Origin: VBCK01 sp035511515
GTDB taxonomy: Bacteria; Pseudomonadota; Gammaproteobacteria; Burkholderiales; Burkholderiaceae_F
Direction: 5' to 3'
Assembly (NCBI GenBank): GCA_035511515.1
Contig: DATKFG010000120.1
Coordinates: 1 to 5,991, forward strand
DNA: 5,991 nucleotides
The translations under genes and the position numbers were made by a program. The stretch's first letter is position 1. Each line of letters opens with the position of its first letter. Under the pieces are notes generated by a model that saw nothing but the letters and a program-made list of their open reading frames with translations, was not told the DNA's origin and did not search any database. This document shows, in pieces, positions 1-5,526 of this stretch.

Positions 1-593
1 TCCGGCGTCACGATCGTCGCGAAGTGCAGCACGGTGTCGGTGGCGCCACGCACGCGCCCGCTGGACAGGCGCCGCAGATAGGCGATCAAGTCGCCCATCG
101 TGGCGTCGTCCAGGTCGTAGCGCGGCATCAGGTAATTGAGCGGCCGGCCGTCGGCACCGATGCCTTCGCGGATCGCGCGCGCCAGCGCGGCTTCGTCGTA
201 CGCGGGGCGATCGGGGGGCGTCGGCAGCAGGTGGGTCCCGCCTTCGTGCACCGCGTCGTCGCGCCGGATGCGCTGACCCGGGCGGAACAGGAAGCGTCCC
301 GAGATCGGAGGGATCACGATCGTGCCCTCGACCATGCCCAGGCCGCTGCGACGGTGGCACTGTGCGCAGGCCGCGTCCCTTCCCCCCACCGGGGGGGCAC
401 CTACGCGCTCGCCGTGCAGCGGCGATCCGCCAGGGAGCTCTCCTTCGCGATAGATCCGTTCGCCGTGCAGCAGCGATCCGTCGGGGAGCTCCGCTTCGCG
501 ATTAATCCGTTCGCCGACGACCGTCGACACCGGCGCCGCAGCCGCGACCGCTCCGCACAGCACCAGTGCCGCGGCCGCGCCCCGCACCCACAC
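1..593 (-). CDS. Monoheme cytochrome c, periplasmic-binding-protein fusion family (C-terminus outside window)
   Basis: Only the first 197 codons are in the window. I translated them by hand and the frame stays open to position 1. The GTG start at 593 lies 8 bp after the stop of the preceding gene, with GAGG six bases upstream. Residues 1-20 are a hydrophobic, Ala-rich signal peptide. Two 17-residue repeats occupy residues 28-61. The heme c motif CAQCH is at 76-80, followed by RRSGLG. M157 in NYLMPRYDL is the likely axial ligand. The last visible residues, TDTVLHFATIVTP, match the paralogue at 602-2263 (TDTMMHFATVITP), where the binding-protein domain begins, so the missing part is probably a similar type I binding domain. 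The role is inferred as periplasmic electron transfer coupled to ligand binding. The cytochrome part is certain from the motif; the full fusion is inferred from the paralogue. Confidence 0.88.
   Translation of the reverse strand, partial: MWVRGAAAALVLCGAVAAAAPVSTVVGERINREAELPDGSLLHGERIYREGELPGGSPLHGERVGAPPVGGRDAACAQCHRRSGLGMVEGTIVIPPISGRFLFRPGQRIRRDDAVHEGGTHLLPTPPDRPAYDEAALARAIREGIGADGRPLNYLMPRYDLDDATMGDLIAYLRRLSSGRVRGATDTVLHFATIVTP
411..512 (-). repeat. 51-bp in-frame tandem duplication, two copies
   Basis: Units 411-461 and 462-512 are directly adjacent and differ at 7 of 51 positions by eye. They encode two 17-residue segments of the partial cytochrome, ERIYREGELPGGSPLHG and ERINREAELPDGSLLHG, and a third copy begins with ERVGAP. 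The paralogous gene has only one equivalent segment (roughly ESIYRHGVQGSGAPLVG), so the extra unit arose in this gene. The reading frame is kept. Confidence 0.9.
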
Positions 594-601
594 GGCCGGC
601 C

Positions 602-2263
602 TCAGGGAACGACCCAGTCGCTGTCGGCGACGAGCCGGATGCCGGCGGGTTCCGCGAAATGCACGATGTAGCCGCCCTTGGATACGAAGTGCTGGTTCCA
701 CCCGAGCACGATGCGCGGGTAGTAGCCCGTGTTGAACAGACGCCGTTCGACCTTCGATTGCAGCATCTCCACGATGAACGGCTGCACCAGGTTGTCCGCC
801 ATGTGACTCAGGGTCTCGGCCAGCAGGCCACAGGCGAGGTATGTGTCGACCTGCAGGGGCTCGTCCACGACCGGAATATGTCGGATCGAAAACCAGCTCA
901 GCGCATATCTGAGGCGCAGGTCACGATTTTCCGGCAGATCGAACGGGTAGGCCATCTTCGTGCGACTGCGCCAGGATGGCGGCAGCGGCGAGCGTTCCAG
1001 CCCCCCCATCAGCCCCGAAACGTACACGGTGGCCGGCGCCGAGGAAGCCTCGCCCAGCGCCGCCAGGTCGCCCGCGCGCAGCCACAACACGAGCACGGAC
1101 CCGTTCGGCAAGCCACGCACTGCATCAGGCATTGTTGCAGCGATGCCCTGCCCCACGGGGCCGGCCGGAAGAACCGTGCTGCGGGCCGCGATGCCATGCG
1201 CCTTCAAGGCAGCGGCCAGAGCCGATGCCCCGGCCTCGCCGCTGTCGCCGGCGCGGTAGACCTGCTGCACGGTCCCGCCCTGCTGTCCGTGGACAGGGGC
1301 GGCGATCGCCTGCGCGATCAGTTCCGCTTCCAGCAGCACGCCTTTGGTAAGGTACATCGGATAGAAGTCGCTGGCGTTGTCGACCGGCACATCGACGTTC
1401 GGGAACAGGCACGGCACCGCCGCCTTCTCGCAGAATTCATGCACCGGAGCCCAGTTGCTGCCTCCCAGGCCCGACACCAGCGCAAAGACCGGCTCCTTGG
1501 ACATGTGCTGCTGCAGCTGAGCCTGCCAGGCGGACGCCGGACCGGTCAGGTCCCACACGTGCAGTTGCCAACGGCGAAAGTTGTGGAACATGCTCTTGGC
1601 GTATTCGGTCTTGCCCGAGGTGCGTAGTTGCCGGCTCGGCGCGATCGGAAACTGGTTCTTGTCGGCGAAGTAGTGCTCCATCACGTCGAGCATCGCGCGG
1701 CGTTTGGCCGGGTCCACATCGGGCGTGATCACGGTGGCGAAATGCATCATCGTGTCGGTGACGCCCGGCGCGCTTTGCGCGTCGAGCTTCTTCAGGTAAT
1801 CGATCAACGACGCCATGTCGGCGTCGTTCAGCGCAAAGTGCGGCATCAGGTAACTGAGCGGCCTGCCCTGCGAGTCGACGCCTTCGCGGATGGCCCGAGC
1901 CAGCGTCGCCTCCGTGTACGGGTCGCGGTTGCCGTGCATCCACTCGAGGTAAGGCAGTATCGGTTCGGCGGTCGTCGCCTTGCGCCCGTGGAACAGGTAC
2001 AGGCCCGTGATCGGGGGTATCGTCACCTTCAGGTTGTAGCCCTCAAAGGTGCCCAGCCCGCTGCGCTGGTGGCAGTTCACGCAGGCGGCATCGGAGCCCT
2101 TCGCGCTCGGGCCGCCCGACGCGCGCAACCCAACCAGGGGTGCACCCGACCCCTGCACGCCGTGCCGATAGATGGATTCGCCAACGCCGGTGGGCGCCTC
2201 GGCGGCCCAGGCCGCCAGCCAGAGCAGGCCGAGGCCGATTGCAAGCAGGCGAGGCGCGCGCAC
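602..2263 (-). CDS. Cytochrome c / type I periplasmic-binding-protein-like fusion protein
   Basis: This is a 553-residue exported protein with two parts. Residues 1-22 are a signal peptide (hydrophobic core ending AAWAAEA). A monoheme cytochrome c domain spans about 25-165, with CVNCH at 61-65 followed by QRSGLG and the likely axial Met at 140 (SYLMPHF). Residues about 172-553 look like a periplasmic binding domain of the type I (branched-chain amino acid receptor-like) fold, with alternating hydrophobic strands such as VFALVSGLGG and SVLVLWLRAGD, a likely disulfide pair C278/C285, and a C-terminal segment with SKGGYIVHF that I associate with this family. The GTG start is the only candidate after an in-frame stop. 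It lies 15 bp after the preceding gene and has no clear ribosome binding site, which suggests translational coupling. It probably takes up or passes electrons in the periplasm in response to a bound ligand; the ligand is unknown and no ABC permease is in view. The fold call for the second half is by pattern and is less sure than the heme call. Confidence 0.88.
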   Translation of the reverse strand: MRAPRLLAIGLGLLWLAAWAAEAPTGVGESIYRHGVQGSGAPLVGLRASGGPSAKGSDAACVNCHQRSGLGTFEGYNLKVTIPPITGLYLFHGRKATTAEPILPYLEWMHGNRDPYTEATLARAIREGVDSQGRPLSYLMPHFALNDADMASLIDYLKKLDAQSAPGVTDTMMHFATVITPDVDPAKRRAMLDVMEHYFADKNQFPIAPSRQLRTSGKTEYAKSMFHNFRRWQLHVWDLTGPASAWQAQLQQHMSKEPVFALVSGLGGSNWAPVHEFCEKAAVPCLFPNVDVPVDNASDFYPMYLTKGVLLEAELIAQAIAAPVHGQQGGTVQQVYRAGDSGEAGASALAAALKAHGIAARSTVLPAGPVGQGIAATMPDAVRGLPNGSVLVLWLRAGDLAALGEASSAPATVYVSGLMGGLERSPLPPSWRSRTKMAYPFDLPENRDLRLRYALSWFSIRHIPVVDEPLQVDTYLACGLLAETLSHMADNLVQPFIVEMLQSKVERRLFNTGYYPRIVLGWNQHFVSKGGYIVHFAEPAGIRLVADSDWVVP

Positions 2264-2278
2264 TGGTCGGCCGGACGA

Positions 2279-2689
2279 TTATTTGATGGCCGCCGGCGCC
2301 CGCGCACACGCGCTGCGGGCGTTGCGCGGTTGGATCTTGGCGAGCAAATCGCGTTCCGCGCCGTTGGCCTTGCGGTATTCGTCTGTGTTGCGCATCTTGG
2401 CGAGCTCGGCGTCGCTGACGCCCTGCGAGAACTCCTTGATTCGCTCCTGCAGCTTCGCCACCGACGAGGGCTCGGCCTTCGTGCAGTAATCCAGCAAGGC
2501 GTCCGCACGCCCCAGCGATTGCGCGTTCGGCCCCGTGCTCTCCGGCTTGGCAGCGGCCGCCTGCTTGGGCGTCGCCTGTTTCGACGCCTCCTTTTTCGGA
2601 GCCTGCGGTTGTGATTGGGCCAGCGCCGTCAGCGACCCGCTGGCCAGGAGCGCAACGACGACCGTCTGCACAATCGGGTGTCTGTTCAT
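2279..2689 (-). CDS. Small exported two-cysteine protein, copy 2
   Basis: This is a 136-residue protein of unknown function. Residues 1-25 are a Sec signal peptide ending TALAQ. Residues 26-54 are a Lys/Ala/Gln/Pro-rich linker. A compact, probably helical domain covers about 55-132 with C69 (in ALLDYC) and C128 (in RNARSAC). It aligns without gaps to the protein at 5527-5934, with about 33 identities over 74 positions and the same 59-residue cysteine spacing. The two cysteines may form a disulfide in the periplasm; there is no CxxCH, so it is not a cytochrome. I chose ATG 2689, with AAAGGTGAG upstream, over ATG 2710, because 2689 gives a clean signal peptide and better ribosome binding site. 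It sits 15 bp before the cytochrome fusion gene and is probably co-transcribed with it. Confidence 0.82.
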   Translation of the reverse strand: MNRHPIVQTVVVALLASGSLTALAQSQPQAPKKEASKQATPKQAAAAKPESTGPNAQSLGRADALLDYCTKAEPSSVAKLQERIKEFSQGVSDAELAKMRNTDEYRKANGAERDLLAKIQPRNARSACARAPAAIK

Positions 2690-2788
2690 CGCGATCTCAC
2701 CTTTTGCCATCTTGAAGCGATCCGGATGTGAAACTCAGCGAGCGAACAACCCCAGGCAGGCCGCGAACCGGCGAGCCGGGCGCGTCGA

Positions 2789-3751
2789 TCAGTTATGCCC
2801 CACGGGCGCCGATGCGGCTGCCGGCGGCGCAGGCGCCGGTGCTGCTGAGGGAGCGGTGTCCGGCGGCGAAGCAGTCTGCGCCGGAAGCTGTCCCTTGAAA
2901 GGGTAAGGAGTCGGTGCACCCGGCGGCGGCAGCTGCATCCCAGCCGTGGGCGCGCGTTGGTTCCGGCCCATCGCCATGCCACGCGGCTCGCGCCCGCCCG
3001 GTTGCGCGAACACGCGGTCGTCCACTGGCGTATTCAGGAACACCCTGTCGATCACCATCTTGTCGGGCGGGCTGCCCGGCCCGCCGGCGGTTTCGATCAC
3101 GCTCGGGATCTGCAGGCCTTCAATCGGCCGGTAGTCCCGGTAGAAGAGAGAAACGGTCTGGGGCGTGCCGGTCGGGCCGTACGACGGGCGGTCGTAGCGG
3201 ACCTCGAGGAACGTGGTCGCATCGACCCAGACATGGTCGGTCTCGCCGGAGCTGAGCTCCACTTTCAGCCGAAATGCCTTGTGCCCCTGGATTTCGTCGA
3301 TCCCCTCCAGCGTGACCGCGTTGCGCTTGGCCTGGTAGTCGATCAGCGGGCCGTCGAGCCCCTGTGAGCGGAACGCGAACGTGACTTCCTGCGGCGTATA
3401 AGGCTCCGGGCTGCCCCCACGACCGTTGCGCGCCGGCTTCACTTTCCACCCGCGCGTGCCGTCGAACACGCGCAGCGACTTGTCGCTGGGCGTGTTGACC
3501 TCGAAACGCGATTTATTGGGGCGCTTCTGCTGCATCGTGAACGGCATGCTCGGCAGCTGCGCGCGAGCGCTCTCCAGGTGGCCGTACCACATCATCGTAT
3601 CGATCTTGCGCCATGCCTCGACGCCTCCTCGGGCGGCGAGGTTCCTTTCGACAATCTGCTCTGCGGTCAACTCAGCGCGCGCTGTCGCGCTCACCGCCAG
3701 GGCGGCCGCCGCGAGCCCGCTGACGACGGCGGTGGCGACGATCCGGCGCAT
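2789..3751 (-). CDS. LolA-like exported protein with Pro/Ala-rich tail, copy 2
   Basis: This is a 320-residue protein. Residues 1-26 form a Sec signal peptide (MRRIVATAVV... ending ATARA). Residues about 27-251 resemble the outer-membrane lipoprotein carrier/sorting fold (LolA/LppX-like): ELTAEQIVERNLAARGGVEA opens the domain, then MWYGHLES, KRPNKSR, VFDGTRGW, DGPLIDYQAK, VTLEGIDEIQGHKAFRLKVEL, HVWVD, FLEVRYD and a late IEGLQIPSVIET. Residues about 252-320 are a flexible Pro/Ala/Thr-rich tail ending PVGHN, which the paralogue at 3884-4768 lacks. Known members of this fold are half-barrels that hold acyl chains or other hydrophobic ligands; applying that here is inference, and nothing shows it is LolA itself. 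Start 3751 is preferred because AGCAGG lies seven bases upstream. ATG 3769 is in frame but has only a pyrimidine-rich stretch before it. Confidence 0.83.
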   Translation of the reverse strand: MRRIVATAVVSGLAAAALAVSATARAELTAEQIVERNLAARGGVEAWRKIDTMMWYGHLESARAQLPSMPFTMQQKRPNKSRFEVNTPSDKSLRVFDGTRGWKVKPARNGRGGSPEPYTPQEVTFAFRSQGLDGPLIDYQAKRNAVTLEGIDEIQGHKAFRLKVELSSGETDHVWVDATTFLEVRYDRPSYGPTGTPQTVSLFYRDYRPIEGLQIPSVIETAGGPGSPPDKMVIDRVFLNTPVDDRVFAQPGGREPRGMAMGRNQRAPTAGMQLPPPGAPTPYPFKGQLPAQTASPPDTAPSAAPAPAPPAAASAPVGHN

Positions 3752-3758
3752 ACGCTTG

Positions 3759-3764
3759 CCTGCT
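3759..3764 (-). promoter_or_regulatory. Ribosome binding site deciding start 3751
   Basis: AGCAGG on the minus strand lies seven bases before ATG 3751. The alternative ATG at 3769 is preceded by GTTCCCCTCCT, which has no Shine-Dalgarno character. The site therefore favours the shorter form of the LolA-like protein. Confidence 0.5.
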
Positions 3765-3804
3765 TTCATAGGAGGGGAACCGAGGGGAAAACTCCGCGGG
3801 AAAT

Positions 3805-3819
3805 GTCAGGTTACCTGAC
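3805..3819. promoter_or_regulatory. 15-bp palindrome upstream of second LolA-like gene
   Basis: GTCAGGT-T-ACCTGAC is a perfect inverted repeat of 7-bp arms around one base, 53 bp before the chosen start of the gene at 2789-3751. It sits in a 132-bp gap between genes 3 and 4. It could be an operator for a dimeric regulator, or an RNA hairpin with a 6-bp stem and a three-base loop. I found no convincing -35/-10 pair beside it, so a promoter here is unproven. Confidence 0.3.
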
Positions 3820-3883
3820 CGATCGGGCCTTTCCGCGCCGCGGCGGCAAGGCCACGCCAGCTGGTTGCTGCTGCCGCCTGCGC

Positions 3884-4768
3884 TTACGCGCCCGGCTTGG
3901 TGAAGAGGCTGTCTTGCAGCTGCGGGTTCACCGCCACCTTCTCCAGCTGCATCTTGTGCTTGTCCGGATAGCCGTCGACCACCGTTTCCAGCTCGAACGG
4001 CACCATCACGCCCTGCACGGTCCGGAAGTCGCGCTGCGTGACCCACACCGTGCGCATCTTGCCGTCCATCCGCCGCGGCGTGCCCTCGACCTTCACATCC
4101 AGGAAGCTCTTCTGGTCGATCCAGACGTGCTGCACCGTTCCATTCTTCAAGGTCAGCTTCAACTTATAGGCGTCGTTGCCGTCGACTTTTTCGACTCCCT
4201 CCAGCGCCACCTTTGTGCCCTTAGCCGCATGGTCGATCAGCGGCCCGTCCATGTCCCACATGCCAGCCGACGCTTTCGTCTGCTCCGCGCTGAACGGCTC
4301 CCAGTCGTCGCGGTTCAGGTATGGGCGTTTCATCCACCCTGCCTTGCCGTCGTACACCTGAATCGACGTCTTGCCGGCGAACTCGAGCTCGATGCGCGAC
4401 TTGCCGGGCCGCTTCATCTCGAGAACGAACGGCAGTTGCACCTGCTTGGCCTCCGGCTTCGCAGCTTCTGCCTGTTGGCTCTCCTGGCGCGCGGCCGCCC
4501 GCGCTTTGGGGGCTTTCTGGGCCCACATCTGGGCCACGTAGCTCTGGCTGCGCGTCACCGAATCGCCCACGCCCGCATCCATCTTGCCGGCCCACGACAT
4601 CGTCTGCACCGCGTGCCACGCCGCAAGGCCCCCGCGCGCCTGCACGTTCTTCTCCACGATCTGTTCCGCCGTCAAACCCGCCGCGTTGGCGTCGGCCGCC
4701 CACATTGGGGCCGGCACGCACAGCCCGGCCAGAATTCCCACCAGCACTTGCCTTCGGCTCGATCTCAT
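3884..4768 (-). CDS. LolA-like exported protein, copy 1 (possible Tat substrate)
   Basis: This is a 294-residue protein. The signal peptide at 1-24 begins MRSSRRQVLVG and ends PMWAADA; S-R-R-x-V-L resembles the twin-arginine motif, though V replaces the usual F. The LolA-like domain covers about 31-294: GLTAEQIVEKNVQARGGLAA, then TMSWAGKM, KRPGKSRIELEF, YDGKAGW, DMDGPLIDHAAKGTKVALEG, GNDAYKLKLTLKNG, HVWID, FLDVKVEG, RDFRTVQGVMVPFELET. An Ala/Lys/Gln-rich, charged insert at about 84-109 is absent from the paralogue. It probably binds a hydrophobic ligand in the periplasm, or contacts a partner envelope protein; this is inferred from the fold only. ATG 4768 has AAAGGAG five bases upstream. The longer in-frame start at 4846 overlaps the preceding stop as TAATG but would add 26 residues in front of the signal peptide, so I reject it. 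No heme motif or cysteine pair is present. Confidence 0.85.
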   Translation of the reverse strand: MRSSRRQVLVGILAGLCVPAPMWAADANAAGLTAEQIVEKNVQARGGLAAWHAVQTMSWAGKMDAGVGDSVTRSQSYVAQMWAQKAPKARAAARQESQQAEAAKPEAKQVQLPFVLEMKRPGKSRIELEFAGKTSIQVYDGKAGWMKRPYLNRDDWEPFSAEQTKASAGMWDMDGPLIDHAAKGTKVALEGVEKVDGNDAYKLKLTLKNGTVQHVWIDQKSFLDVKVEGTPRRMDGKMRTVWVTQRDFRTVQGVMVPFELETVVDGYPDKHKMQLEKVAVNPQLQDSLFTKPGA

Positions 4769-4773
4769 CGCAG

Positions 4774-4780
4774 CTCCTTT
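4774..4780 (-). promoter_or_regulatory. Strong ribosome binding site deciding start 4768
   Basis: AAAGGAG on the minus strand lies five bases before ATG 4768. Neither upstream in-frame ATG (4789, 4846) has a properly spaced site, so this sequence sets the start of the LolA-like gene. Confidence 0.75.
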
Positions 4781-4803
4781 GAATCGCATTCCTGCTAACT
4801 CCT

Positions 4804-4830
4804 CGGAAAACGGCCGACGGCCATTTTCCG
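4804..4830 (-). other. Intercistronic RNA hairpin (12-bp stem, 3-base loop)
   Basis: On the minus strand the arms CGGAAAATGGCC and GGCCGTTTTCCG flank the loop GTC. All twelve positions pair in RNA, one as a G-U wobble; on the plus strand the same position is a C-A mismatch, which fits a structure acting in the minus-strand transcript. It lies in the 77-bp gap between the stop at 4846 and the start at 4768. No U-run follows, so it is not a standard intrinsic terminator. It may instead stabilise or process the mRNA, or partly attenuate transcription. Confidence 0.6.
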
Positions 4831-4845
4831 CCGTCCAAAACGTCA

Positions 4846-5481
4846 TTAATCCACCACCAGGTTCTCGGCACGGAACGGACCGATCACCACATCGACACGG
4901 TCCCCACGCTTGATCAGCCGGCCCTTGTTAGAGAACGCCATCCAATAGGACTTGCCGGCCTCGGGCGTCTGGCTCTGGCGCAGCTGCCCGATCTTCTCCA
5001 TCTGCGGAACCACCAGGCTCACCCCGGCTCTTGGACTTATCAGCGACGGCTCGATCTTCTTGTCGCTCAGCGCCTGGGCCTTCTGCGGATCCAGCACGCG
5101 CCAGGAGAAACGGATCAACTCTCCCGACTCGGCCCACTTCACGCTCAGCGAATCGATGCCCCACACGGCCTTGTAATACACGCCCGCGCGGCCGGCGAAC
5201 CGATTGGGCAGATAGCGGCTCGGAGGTCCGGCAGACTTGGCCGGGGTTGCCGTCGCCGCGTTCTTGGCCGGCGTCCCGCCAGCGGTCGTCGGCCCGGTTT
5301 TGGATGACGACTCGGCAGGCGCCGATCCGGTCGTGGCCGGCGGCTGGCCCGTCGCAGGTGCGGAGCCGGGGCCCGGCACGCTTTGCGCTGGCGGCGACTG
5401 CGCCAAAGCGGAAGAGATCATGACCGCGAGCGCACCTGCCAGCAGCGCCGCGACGCCCACACGCGCGTTACGCGTCCACAC
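4846..5481 (-). CDS. Exported protein with low-complexity linker and unnamed C-terminal domain
   Basis: This is a 211-residue protein of unknown function. Residues 1-28 are a signal peptide (VGVAALLAGALAVMISSALA). Residues 29-88 are a Pro/Ala/Ser/Thr/Gly-rich linker. Residues about 89-211 form a conserved-looking domain rich in alternating strands: YYKAVWGIDSLSVKWAESG, LIRFSWRVLDPQKAQALSDK, VVPQMEKIGQLRQSQTPEAG, YWMAFSNKGRLIKRGDRVDV, VIGPFRAENLVVD. It looks like a beta-sandwich. I recall similar domains only as hypothetical proteins in proteobacteria and cannot assign a function. GTG 5481 has GGGAGG six bases upstream; an in-frame GTG at 5514 would add 11 residues including two adjacent cysteines and lacks such a site. 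It is the only gene in the cluster without a paralogue in the window, lying between a small two-Cys gene and a LolA-like gene. Confidence 0.8.
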   Translation of the reverse strand: MWTRNARVGVAALLAGALAVMISSALAQSPPAQSVPGPGSAPATGQPPATTGSAPAESSSKTGPTTAGGTPAKNAATATPAKSAGPPSRYLPNRFAGRAGVYYKAVWGIDSLSVKWAESGELIRFSWRVLDPQKAQALSDKKIEPSLISPRAGVSLVVPQMEKIGQLRQSQTPEAGKSYWMAFSNKGRLIKRGDRVDVVIGPFRAENLVVD

Positions 5482-5487
5482 GCCAGA

Positions 5488-5493
5488 CCTCCC
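5488..5493 (-). promoter_or_regulatory. Ribosome binding site deciding start 5481
   Basis: GGGAGG on the minus strand lies six bases before GTG 5481. It supports the shorter start for the linker protein, where the signal peptide begins directly with VWTRNARVG. Confidence 0.65.
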
Positions 5494-5526
5494 GACAGCA
5501 ATGCAACAGGTCACCGGTACCCGCCT

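Noticed and set aside
566..1627. Long plus-strand open frame opposite the cytochrome fusion gene
   Set aside because: It is antisense to a gene with a clear heme motif and signal peptide. Its translation is rich in Arg/His/Gln without domain character, as expected for the reverse of GC-rich coding sequence.
1628..2614. Plus-strand open frame of 328 residues
   Set aside because: It spans parts of two real minus-strand genes and the gap between them, and its product is an Arg/Leu-rich shadow with no signal or motif.
2769..2780. Short inverted repeat CCGGC-GA-GCCGG in the gap after the second LolA-like gene
   Set aside because: A 5-bp stem with a 2-base loop is common by chance at this GC content and has no U-tract.
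3770..3840. CTGACA as a -35 element for a promoter before gene 4
   Set aside because: It resembles TTGACA but no -10 like sequence occurs 16-18 bp downstream; that stretch is C-rich.
3842..3878. Possible terminator after the first LolA-like gene (GGCGGCA ... TGCCGCC)
   Set aside because: The arms pair over only 7 bp around a 23-base loop and no T-run follows on the minus strand, so it does not qualify as an intrinsic terminator.
3578..4798. Plus-strand open frame of 406 residues, the longest on that strand
   Set aside because: It runs antisense across both LolA-like genes. The product is His/Arg/Leu-rich and repeats no known pattern, while the minus-strand frames show paralogy to each other.
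5482..5514. Upstream GTG 5514 as start of the linker protein, giving an N-terminal TCC cysteine pair
   Set aside because: GTG 5481 has a well-spaced GGGAGG and directly begins a normal signal peptide. The GGGAGG itself lies inside the extension, so the cysteines are probably not translated.
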